Assembly: GCA_002365595.1 (NCBI GenBank)
Contig: DFAM01000009.1
Span: forward strand, 169,767-181,965
Direction: 5' to 3'
Source: Acinetobacter sp. UBA3106
GTDB lineage: Bacteria; Pseudomonadota; Gammaproteobacteria; Pseudomonadales; Moraxellaceae
Length of the DNA stretch: 12,199 nucleotides
The notes beneath the pieces are model-generated. The model had not been told where the DNA came from and did not search any database. It saw only the letters and a list, made by a program, of their open reading frames with translations. Made by a program: the position numbers and the translations under genes. Below are positions 6,648 through 12,199 of this stretch, piece by piece (the stretch's first letter is position 1; each line of letters starts with the position of its first letter).

Positions 6648-7793
6648 TTAAAAGCTCAATAATGATTTTAATTTTTGTGTCGATTGTTGAATAGAACTGG
6701 TCCATGAATTTGGCAATGAACATTTCGCCAAACGTACCCAAACACTGCCAAACTGTTTCATGAAACTGGCTTCATTGTAGTGAATACCATACTCTGCACA
6801 TAAGGCACGAATTTTTGGTGCTGCTTCGGCATAACGGTTAGCAGGCATATCCGGGAATAAATGGTGTTCAATTTGATGACTCAAATTACCACTTAAAATA
6901 TGCAGCCATTCTGTACCGCTAAAATTACTCGAGCCACGAATTTGACGTAAATACCATTCAGCACGGGTTTCAGTATCGGTATTGTCTGGTTCAAAGGTTT
7001 CGGCATCTTCAGTGAAATGTCCATTAAAAATCACCGCTGACGCCCAAAGGCTACGAATTACGTTAGCGACTGCATTTCCAGCAAATACAGGCAGTGCATT
7101 TGGACCGGCAATTAAAGGGAAAAACACATAATCCTTGGCAATCTGGCGTGTGGCTTTCTTGCGGAATTTTGCAGATTCAGCCCAAACCTCTTTCCAGCTT
7201 TTGGTTTTATAGGCAATCGCATCTTCCAAATGTAGGTTTTGTACGCCTACATACCATTCAAAGAACACCATGAGTTGAATGGCTAAAGGAATATTGAATA
7301 AAAAGCGCGGTTCCCATTTTTGCGCCTCACTGACCCGAATCAGGCCATAACCAACATCATGGTCCTTACCAACAATATTGGTATAGGTGTGATGGATATA
7401 GTTATGCGTGTGTTTCCAGTCATCACCTGTCGCCATGGTGTCCCAGTCATAATTGGCACCGTTCAGATTCGGGTCATTCAGCCAGTCAAACTGACCATGC
7501 ATCACGTTATGGCCCAGTTCCATGTTTTCCACGATTTTGGAGATACCCAATAAACCGGTTCCCAATAACCATACGGGTGGAATCCAGCCGCCAAACATCA
7601 ACATGCCACGTGATGCAATTTCACTATAACGGACAAAATCACGGATTTTATAAATGTACTGGGCATCTTGCTCGCCAATACTATCCATAATTTCACGGCG
7701 AATTGCATCGACCTTTTCACCGAATTCTGCAATTTGCTCTGCACTTAAATATTTTGATTTACTATTTTCTGGAAACTTAACTGACATATTCAT
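6648..7793 (-). CDS. Membrane fatty-acid (acyl-CoA/acyl-lipid) desaturase
   Basis: This 381-residue protein is a di-iron membrane desaturase. It carries the three histidine clusters: GHNVMHG (H95, H99), KHTHNYIHH (H128, H130, H134, H135) and HQIEHH (H306, H310, H311), plus H259 in NGHFTED. Hydrophobic stretches near residues 65-88, 165-185 and 222-258 should be membrane segments. Such enzymes introduce a cis double bond into an acyl chain with O2 and two electrons. The partner reductase is encoded 62 bases upstream on the same strand, so the pair is probably an operon like P. aeruginosa desCB. An AGGAG motif 7 bases before the ATG at 7793 supports that start over the ATG two codons later. Double-bond position and substrate (acyl-CoA or phospholipid) cannot be read from the sequence. 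Confidence 0.93.
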   Translation of the reverse strand: MNMSVKFPENSKSKYLSAEQIAEFGEKVDAIRREIMDSIGEQDAQYIYKIRDFVRYSEIASRGMLMFGGWIPPVWLLGTGLLGISKIVENMELGHNVMHGQFDWLNDPNLNGANYDWDTMATGDDWKHTHNYIHHTYTNIVGKDHDVGYGLIRVSEAQKWEPRFLFNIPLAIQLMVFFEWYVGVQNLHLEDAIAYKTKSWKEVWAESAKFRKKATRQIAKDYVFFPLIAGPNALPVFAGNAVANVIRSLWASAVIFNGHFTEDAETFEPDNTDTETRAEWYLRQIRGSSNFSGTEWLHILSGNLSHQIEHHLFPDMPANRYAEAAPKIRALCAEYGIHYNEASFMKQFGSVWVRLAKCSLPNSWTSSIQQSTQKLKSLLSF

Positions 7794-7855
7794 TATTTTT
7801 CTCCTGAGTCATGCTTCAGCACCTATTCATAGCAGTGCAAGCAGTACTAAATTTT

Positions 7856-8878
7856 TTAAAGGTTGATCACTACAGGACTGACGGCTTGGCTAATACACAA
7901 CTTAATCTGGCTATTGCTGTCGTGGTCAATTTCACCGGTGAGCAAGTTTTTAGTCGAACCGCTGACTTTAGTGCAGGTACAGGTATTGCAGATGCCCATG
8001 CGGCAACCATGCGCTGGTCTCAACCCCGCCTGTTCGGCACTTTCCAGCAAATTGGTTTTGGCTTCAAATTCTTGTTGGGCACGTAAAAACACCACTGGTT
8101 GTACTGCTGCATTTTCATCCACAACGACCTGAAAATACTCTTGTTTCAGTTGACCAGCAATCCCCAGCTGTTGATAAATCTGGTTCAGGCTTTGCATCAT
8201 GCCTTTGGCTCCACAAGCATAACTTTGACGATGCTGAAAATCCGCTACGGTACGTTCAAGCAGCTCGGCAGTTAAATGTTGCTTCTGTGCCAGCGTGTTA
8301 AAATGGTGATAGTGAAACTGTGGATATTGTTCGGCCAATTGCTGCAATTCGCTATGAAAAGCCTCATCACGGCTGAAATAGATCAGGTCAATTTGACTGA
8401 CTTTTTGGCGGATTGCCTGTTGCAATAAAGAATAAATAGCAGTGATCCCGCTCCCTGAAGCCAATAACAGAATAGGTGCAGAGGATGAAGTTAATGTGAA
8501 ATCACCCTGAACTTGAGAGATTTCCACTACACTGCCTACCGTCAAATGGGTTAAAGCATTGGATACTTTGCCCTGACGTTTCACTGCAATGACCACGTTG
8601 CCATTTTCGGTAATTTTTACAATTGAATAACTGCGTTGCTCACGTACACCTGCAATCACTAGAGTCACTAAAATACTTTGCCCAGCATGAAAAGCATTAG
8701 CACGAAAATTATGATTCGGCTGCAACTGGATCTGATAGAAGTCTGAACTTAGCATCTGTACATCGACAATGCTGGCTTTGACTTTTTTCCATGCCCAAAC
8801 CGGATTTATTTTTTCAGCAATAAAATCGACGAAATCTTCTCGAATCCATTGCGGCTGATATTGCATCACATGACTCAT
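7856..8878 (-). CDS. Ferredoxin reductase with C-terminal 2Fe-2S domain, desaturase partner
   Basis: The 340-residue flavoprotein has a ferredoxin-reductase FAD domain (about 30-130, with RSYSI at 82-86), an NAD(P)H-binding domain (about 135-235, with SGSGITAIYSLL and CGAKGMM) and a plant-type 2Fe-2S ferredoxin domain (about 255-340). The cluster cysteines are C292, C297, C300 and C328 in HGCRMGICNTC and LCIS. It would pass electrons from NAD(P)H through FAD and the cluster to the di-iron desaturase encoded next, as proposed for P. aeruginosa DesC with DesB. GAGGAA lies 6 bases before the ATG at 8878. It is the first gene of the operon, directly downstream of the operator array, and divergent from the TetR-type regulator. 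Confidence 0.93.
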   Translation of the reverse strand: MSHVMQYQPQWIREDFVDFIAEKINPVWAWKKVKASIVDVQMLSSDFYQIQLQPNHNFRANAFHAGQSILVTLVIAGVREQRSYSIVKITENGNVVIAVKRQGKVSNALTHLTVGSVVEISQVQGDFTLTSSSAPILLLASGSGITAIYSLLQQAIRQKVSQIDLIYFSRDEAFHSELQQLAEQYPQFHYHHFNTLAQKQHLTAELLERTVADFQHRQSYACGAKGMMQSLNQIYQQLGIAGQLKQEYFQVVVDENAAVQPVVFLRAQQEFEAKTNLLESAEQAGLRPAHGCRMGICNTCTCTKVSGSTKNLLTGEIDHDSNSQIKLCISQAVSPVVINL

Positions 8879-8913
8879 ATGACGTTCCTCTTTTATTACT
8901 GGCTATTTATTTG

Positions 8914-8931
8914 AGTGAACAGGTGTTCTTA
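8914..8931. promoter_or_regulatory. Operator-like site 1 of the desaturase divergon
   Basis: AGTGAACAGGTGTTCTTA is a partial match to the array consensus AGTGAACACTTGTTCACT. Its core GAACA-GG-TGTTC (8917-8928) is a perfect inverted repeat. It lies downstream of the predicted reductase promoter, within the 5' leader, and its right end overlaps the possible -35 region of the regulator promoter. Confidence 0.6.
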
Positions 8932-8955
8932 TAGTGAACACTTGTACACTATAAT
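8926..8955 (+). promoter_or_regulatory. Predicted promoter of the TetR-type regulator
   Basis: A perfect TATAAT is at 8950-8955, with a weak -35 candidate TTCTTA at 8926-8931 (18-base spacing). The -10 box overlaps the right arm of operator 2, which predicts autorepression. The leader to the ATG at 9055 would be about 93 bases. Confidence 0.5.
8933..8950. promoter_or_regulatory. Operator-like site 2, best palindrome of the array
   Basis: AGTGAACACTTGTACACT lies inside a longer 24-base inverted repeat (8930-8953) in which 10 of 12 pairs match, with arms TATAGTG and CACTATA. It overlaps the predicted -10 boxes of both divergent promoters, so one bound regulator could block both. The pattern resembles sites of the FabR/DesT family of unsaturated-fatty-acid regulators. 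Confidence 0.7.
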
Positions 8956-8974
8956 GATTTTATGTTTCGGTCAA
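8948..8974 (-). promoter_or_regulatory. Predicted promoter of the reductase-desaturase operon
   Basis: On the minus strand TTGACC (8974-8969) is followed after 15 bases by TATAGT (8953-8948); a 17-base spacing would give the weaker TAGTGT. The -35 box is inside operator 3 and the -10 box overlaps operator 2. Confidence 0.45.
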
Positions 8975-8986
8975 CACTTGTTCACT
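8969..8986. promoter_or_regulatory. Operator-like site 3 of the desaturase divergon
   Basis: GGTCAACACTTGTTCACT matches the array consensus AGTGAACACTTGTTCACT at 16 of 18 positions. Its centre is 36 bases from that of site 2 and 55 bases from that of site 1. It contains the -35 box of the reductase promoter. Confidence 0.65.
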
Positions 8987-9054
8987 GACATTCATCGCTA
9001 ATTTTGTTTTTTTTTTGATAAACTTCTTTGCAGAATTTTTTTTAGGGTAGTCGA

Positions 9055-9714
9055 ATGTCGATTCGGGATGAGCGTAAACAGCAGAGCCGCCAAGCACTTT
9101 TAGATGCAGCGTTGGCTTTAAACACGTCTGGGCGTTCTTTCAGCAGTATCAGTTTGCGTGAAATCGCACGCCATGTCGGCTTGGTACCGACTGCATTTTA
9201 TCGACATTTTCAGGATATGAATGAACTGGGCCTGGAACTGGTCGATCAGGTGGCCCTGCATTTAAAAGGCATTTTGCATCAATTGGGCCAGGCTTATATT
9301 TATCAGCCAAATACCAAAGCTCAAATCAGTCTGGACCTGTTTTTTCAGGCCGTTGAATATCACCCAGAACCGTGGGTTTTTATGATTGCCGAACGCTGGG
9401 GTGGTTCAGAAGTGATTCGCCATGCCATTGCCCGGGAAATTAATTTTTTAGTTGAAGATTTGGCCAATGACCTATGCAAAATGGAAACCGTACAGCACAT
9501 TCATAATGTGCCAGACCTGCGGGTCATTTCTAATATTTTAATTAACTTATCTTTTACCTGGGCGATGACCTGGATGGACATCAACCGTGAATATGAGGCT
9601 CAGGAACGCCTGGACCAACAAAAACAATTCAAGTTGCAAACCATTACTCAAGTGCATCTGATTTTCCGTGGCATCTCCAACTGGGATCCTTCCAAAGATT
9701 CTCTTTCTTCATAA
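9055..9714 (+). CDS. TetR-family regulator of unsaturated fatty acid genes (FabR/DesT type)
   Basis: The 219-residue protein has an N-terminal TetR helix-turn-helix (about residues 10-58), with SISLREIARHVGLVPTAFYRHF and DMNELGLELVD. This is nearly the same as E. coli FabR in that region and also typical of P. aeruginosa DesT. The rest is an all-helical ligand and dimer domain. FabR and DesT bind DNA according to the ratio of saturated to unsaturated acyl-CoA or acyl-ACP; DesT controls the divergent desCB operon, the same arrangement seen here. The likely targets are the three sites at 8914-8986, giving control of the desaturase operon and of itself. AGGG lies 7 bases before the ATG. A terminator follows. 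The exact ligand is inferred only from the family. Confidence 0.9.
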   Translation: MSIRDERKQQSRQALLDAALALNTSGRSFSSISLREIARHVGLVPTAFYRHFQDMNELGLELVDQVALHLKGILHQLGQAYIYQPNTKAQISLDLFFQAVEYHPEPWVFMIAERWGGSEVIRHAIAREINFLVEDLANDLCKMETVQHIHNVPDLRVISNILINLSFTWAMTWMDINREYEAQERLDQQKQFKLQTITQVHLIFRGISNWDPSKDSLSS

Positions 9715-9734
9715 TTGAATAACGCCCAGATATA

Positions 9735-9761
9735 AAAAAACCGCCCAGATGGCGGTTTTTT
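9735..9761. terminator. Bidirectional terminator between the regulator gene and dsbA
   Basis: ACCGCC and GGCGGT pair around the loop CAGAT, with an A6 tract before and a T6 tract after. It lies between two convergent genes, 20 bases from the regulator stop and 13 bases from the dsbA stop, and should serve both. Confidence 0.9.
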
Positions 9762-9774
9762 AAAAGCCTGTTGC

Positions 9775-10392
9775 TTATTTGGCTTTACGTTCTTTTTCTA
9801 CCAGGTAGCTGATGACTTGAGTCACTTTAGCATCTTCACCTTGCACCACATATTTACCATTCACCACCACCGCTGGCACACCACTCAGTTGATACTGCTG
9901 TGCCAACTGCTTGGCTTGTGCCACTTTTGAGGTAATTGCAAATGAGTTAAACATGCTGTTGAATTTGGCTTCAGGCACGCCATATTTTACAAAGAATTTG
10001 GCTTGTGAGTTTTGATCAAAAATCTGCTGACCATTGGCATGAATGGCATGGAATAAAGGCAAGTGAGTTTTCTTGCGCACTCCTAATGCTTCAGACACAT
10101 AATAGCCACGTGCGCCTTGTTCCCACACCGGATTCATCGCCGCAGGAGTACGCACAAAGTTAACATCTTTAGGAATTTTTCTGAGCCAAGCCTGCATATG
10201 CGGCTCTAATCGGTAACAGTGTGGGCAGCCATACCAAAAGAATTCACGCACTTCAATTTTTCCAGGTACCTGAACTTTACCCGGGTTAGCCACCACGGTG
10301 TAATCTTTACCTGCAACGAAATTTGCTGCCATGGTGCTGCCTGACAAGGCGAAAATAGCCGTCGCTACGCTACCTAAAAGAAATTTTTTCAT
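9775..10392 (-). CDS. dsbA: Periplasmic thiol:disulfide oxidoreductase DsbA
   Basis: DsbA introduces disulfide bonds into exported proteins in the periplasm and is reoxidised by DsbB. The 205-residue precursor has a signal peptide (MKKF, a hydrophobic core, then STMAANF, cleavage near residue 22). The thioredoxin-fold active site is FFWYGCPHCY, with C56-P57-H58-C59, the classical CPHC redox motif. The cis-proline loop SGVPAVVVNGKY has V172-P173 facing the active site. An inserted helical domain fills about residues 75-165, as in E. coli DsbA. AAGG precedes the ATG at 10392 by about 5 bases. It is alone on its strand and divergent from ubiG; no clear sigma-70 promoter stands out in the gap. 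Confidence 0.95.
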   Translation of the reverse strand: MKKFLLGSVATAIFALSGSTMAANFVAGKDYTVVANPGKVQVPGKIEVREFFWYGCPHCYRLEPHMQAWLRKIPKDVNFVRTPAAMNPVWEQGARGYYVSEALGVRKKTHLPLFHAIHANGQQIFDQNSQAKFFVKYGVPEAKFNSMFNSFAITSKVAQAKQLAQQYQLSGVPAVVVNGKYVVQGEDAKVTQVISYLVEKERKAK

Positions 10393-10573
10393 TGACCTTA
10401 TTGTCCTCTAAATCATTATGCTTAATTTATGCGATCACTATAAATCAATTATGCCGAATTCGTTTTCATTCTGTGAACTTTTTTACGGCATTTATCGCTT
10501 TTTTTAGAATAAACGCTACACTAAGCCCCTATAACTTTTTTTGAATTATAACGACTTGATTGAGGTGATACCG

Positions 10574-11287
10574 ATGTCGCAATTGAATGTTGATCCACAA
10601 GAAATTGCCAAATTTGAAGCATTCGCTGCCATATGGTGGGATCAGCATTCTGAGTTCCGCCCTCTGCACATGATCAATCCGCTACGTTTAAACTGGATTG
10701 ATGAACATGCAGGTGGTTTAAGCGGTAAAAAAGTGCTCGATGTCGGTTGCGGTGGCGGCATTTTATCGGAAAGTATGGCGCGTCGTGGGGCCAATGTTTT
10801 GGGTATTGATATGGGTCTTGCACCTTTGAATGTGGCGCGAATTCATGCCGAACAGGAAGGCGTACAGAATATTGAATATCGCCAGATTCCCGTGGAAGAA
10901 CTCGCCAAAGAACAGGCCGGGCAATATGATGTGGTGACCTGTATGGAAATGCTGGAGCATGTGCCTGATCCGGCATCGATTATTCAGGCTTGCCAAACCC
11001 TGGTCAAGCCGGGCGGTCATGTGTTCTTCTCGACCATTAACCGTAATCCAAAATCTTATTTATTTGCCATTATTGGTGCGGAATACGTCCTGCGTATGCT
11101 GGCCAAAGGCACCCATGATTACAGCAAGTTTATTAAACCTTCCGAGCTGGCACACGATATCCGTGCGGCAAATCTGAAACTTAAAGACATGACCGGCCTG
11201 CATTACAATCCGCTGACCAAACGTTACTGGCTGGCACCGAATGTCGATGTCAACTATATGGTGTATACGGTAAAAGAAGGTGCCTGA
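10574..11287 (+). CDS. ubiG: Ubiquinone biosynthesis O-methyltransferase UbiG
   Basis: UbiG carries out both O-methylations of ubiquinone synthesis, using S-adenosylmethionine, at the cytoplasmic side of the inner membrane. I use the ATG at 10574 (237 residues). GAGGTG lies 6 bases upstream, and the protein then starts MSQLNVDPQEIAKFEAFA, the normal family N-terminus; an in-frame TTG at 10541 has no ribosome site. SAM-binding motif I is KVLDVGCGGGILSESMAR (53-70), followed by VLGIDM and the post-motif TCMEMLEHVPDP. LVKPGG and STINRNPKSYLFAI are typical of UbiG. Its TGA overlaps the next ATG by one base, so the phosphatase downstream is translationally coupled. Confidence 0.96.
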   Translation: MSQLNVDPQEIAKFEAFAAIWWDQHSEFRPLHMINPLRLNWIDEHAGGLSGKKVLDVGCGGGILSESMARRGANVLGIDMGLAPLNVARIHAEQEGVQNIEYRQIPVEELAKEQAGQYDVVTCMEMLEHVPDPASIIQACQTLVKPGGHVFFSTINRNPKSYLFAIIGAEYVLRMLAKGTHDYSKFIKPSELAHDIRAANLKLKDMTGLHYNPLTKRYWLAPNVDVNYMVYTVKEGA

Positions 11288-11985
11288 TGAAAGCTGTACT
11301 GTTTGACCTGGATGGAACCCTGATTGACACTGCGGCTGACTTCATTCGCATTATTCAGGACATGTGCCGCGATAAACAATGTGAAATCGTGGCAGCGGAT
11401 TTAATTCGTACCCAGGTGTCTGAAGGCGCACGGGCCATGGTAAAACTGGTCTATCCGGAACTGGATGTGGAAGATCCGGTTTTTCTCGCCCATCGCCAGC
11501 GTTTTTTGGACTTGTATGGGGAAGATATTGCGGTAGAGACCGATCTGTTCGAAGGCATGTATCCATTACTGGAACAACTGGAAAGTCAGGATATTCCCTG
11601 GGGGATTGTCACCAACAAGCCACGCTGGCTCAGTGAATCCTTGCTGAAAGCACTCAATCTGACCGAGCGCTGTTCGGTTCTGGTTTGCCCTGAAGATGTC
11701 AGCAAAACCAAGCCTGATCCGGAGCCGATGTACCTGGCAGCCAAGCAGATTAATGTTAGACCGGAAGACTGTATTTATGTCGGCGATCATCCGCGTGACA
11801 TCGATGCCGGCCGTAATGCCCATATGTACACTATTTTGGCCGGCTATGGTTATTTACCATTGCAACACAAAGATGACTTAACAGCTTGGCAAGCTGATTG
11901 TATAGTGAAGTCGGTTGCAGAATTACATCAAGTGGTTAATCAATTAGTCGGCGTAAAACAAGATCATAATTCACTCATTTCATAA
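11287..11985 (+). CDS. mupP: HAD phosphatase, probable N-acetylmuramate 6-phosphate phosphatase MupP
   Basis: This 232-residue HAD-superfamily phosphatase has motif I FDLDGTLIDT (nucleophile D7, acid D9), motif II IVTNKP (T109), the lysine of SKTKPDP (K142) and motif III GDHPRDID (D167, D171). By sequence alone it could be called phosphoglycolate phosphatase. The arrangement ubiG-HAD-yciK is that of Pseudomonas MupP, which dephosphorylates MurNAc 6-phosphate to feed the AmgK/MurU recycling route that bypasses de novo UDP-MurNAc synthesis and lowers fosfomycin sensitivity. I therefore favour MupP; substrate is inferred from context. The ATG shares its A with the ubiG stop. No amgK or murU gene is in the window. 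Confidence 0.85.
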   Translation: MKAVLFDLDGTLIDTAADFIRIIQDMCRDKQCEIVAADLIRTQVSEGARAMVKLVYPELDVEDPVFLAHRQRFLDLYGEDIAVETDLFEGMYPLLEQLESQDIPWGIVTNKPRWLSESLLKALNLTERCSVLVCPEDVSKTKPDPEPMYLAAKQINVRPEDCIYVGDHPRDIDAGRNAHMYTILAGYGYLPLQHKDDLTAWQADCIVKSVAELHQVVNQLVGVKQDHNSLIS

Positions 11986-12016
11986 AGACATAACAATATA
12001 AACGAGGAGGTAGGCA

Positions 12017-12199
12017 ATGAAATATTCAGAATATCAACCTCGCCCCGATCTGTTAAAAGATCGCATTATCCTGATTACAGGTGCGGGCGATGGTATTGGT
12101 CGTGCTGCTGCACTAAGCTATGCACTGCATGGTGCAACTGTAGTTCTGCATGGACGTACCCTAAACAAGCTTGAAGTCATTTATGATGAAATTGAAAGC
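12017..12199 (+). CDS. yciK: YciK-like short-chain dehydrogenase, 5' part
   Basis: The first 61 codons are visible before the window ends. After a short lead (MKYSEYQPRPDLLKDR) comes a Rossmann beta-strand and the glycine-rich cofactor motif ILITGAGDGIGRAAALSYA, with TGxGxGIG intact at about residues 21-28. VVLHGR at the end of the second strand, with arginine after the glycine, suggests NADP(H) preference. The lead sequence and the place after ubiG and the phosphatase match YciK. A strong GAGGAGG (12004-12010) lies 6 bases before the ATG, 31 bases after the previous stop, so it is the third gene of the operon. Its physiological substrate is not established. Confidence 0.88.
   Translation, partial: MKYSEYQPRPDLLKDRIILITGAGDGIGRAAALSYALHGATVVLHGRTLNKLEVIYDEIES

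Noticed and set aside
7811..8132. Plus-strand open frames of 89-91 codons opposite the reductase gene
   Set aside because: They mirror the cysteine-rich ferredoxin domain on the minus strand and have no ribosome sites.
6648..9714. The reductase-desaturase-regulator cluster as a novel system
   Set aside because: The same gene set and orientation is known as desC-desB-desT in Pseudomonas; only the operator arrangement is of extra interest.
10541..10573. Upstream TTG start for ubiG
   Set aside because: No Shine-Dalgarno precedes it, whereas GAGGTG is well placed for the ATG at 10574, which also gives the usual UbiG N-terminus.
11287..11985. Phosphoglycolate phosphatase (Gph) as the name of the HAD phosphatase
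   Set aside because: HAD motifs do not separate the two, but the ubiG-HAD-yciK order matches the known mupP locus of Pseudomonas, so MupP is preferred.

Overview
The window looks like ordinary core chromosome of a gammaproteobacterium, most likely Acinetobacter. I infer this from protein similarity and from gene pairings: AmpD with MurJ, UbiG with a MupP-type phosphatase and YciK, and a FabR/DesT-type regulator divergent from a reductase and desaturase pair. The moderately AT-rich composition also fits. I see no rRNA, tRNA, insertion sequence, phage gene, CRISPR array or replication origin.

Layout. Positions 1-1017 hold the 3' part of a GGDEF-EAL cyclic-di-GMP gene (+). Next are a cysteine-cluster protein of the YcgN family (-), a 52-residue DUF1328 membrane protein (+) with a symmetric terminator, and the ampD-murJ pair (-), which handles cell-wall recycling and lipid II flipping. 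nadC (+) runs divergently from ampD. It meets a 60-residue membrane or secreted protein tail-to-tail, with a 3-4 base overlap. rph (RNase PH, -) follows. Positions 6648-9714 form a lipid-modification divergon: a ferredoxin reductase and a membrane fatty-acid desaturase on the minus strand, and a TetR-family regulator on the plus strand. The gap between them carries three copies of an 18-bp inverted repeat lying over both promoters. dsbA (-) converges on the regulator gene across a shared terminator. The window ends with a tight operon: ubiG, an HAD phosphatase best read as MupP (overlapping by one base), and the 5' end of a yciK-like short-chain dehydrogenase.

How the genes work together. Reductase and desaturase would form an electron chain that introduces double bonds into acyl chains, and the regulator probably sets their level from the acyl-chain pool. 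AmpD and MupP act in the same peptidoglycan recycling route but sit in two separate operons. MurJ exports the lipid II built with recycled and new precursors.

I found no new multi-gene system. The parts most worth a second look are the operator array at 8914-8986, an operator-like sequence upstream of the DUF1328 gene, the small protein at 5404-5586, and the structured, coding-like gap at 6492-6647.
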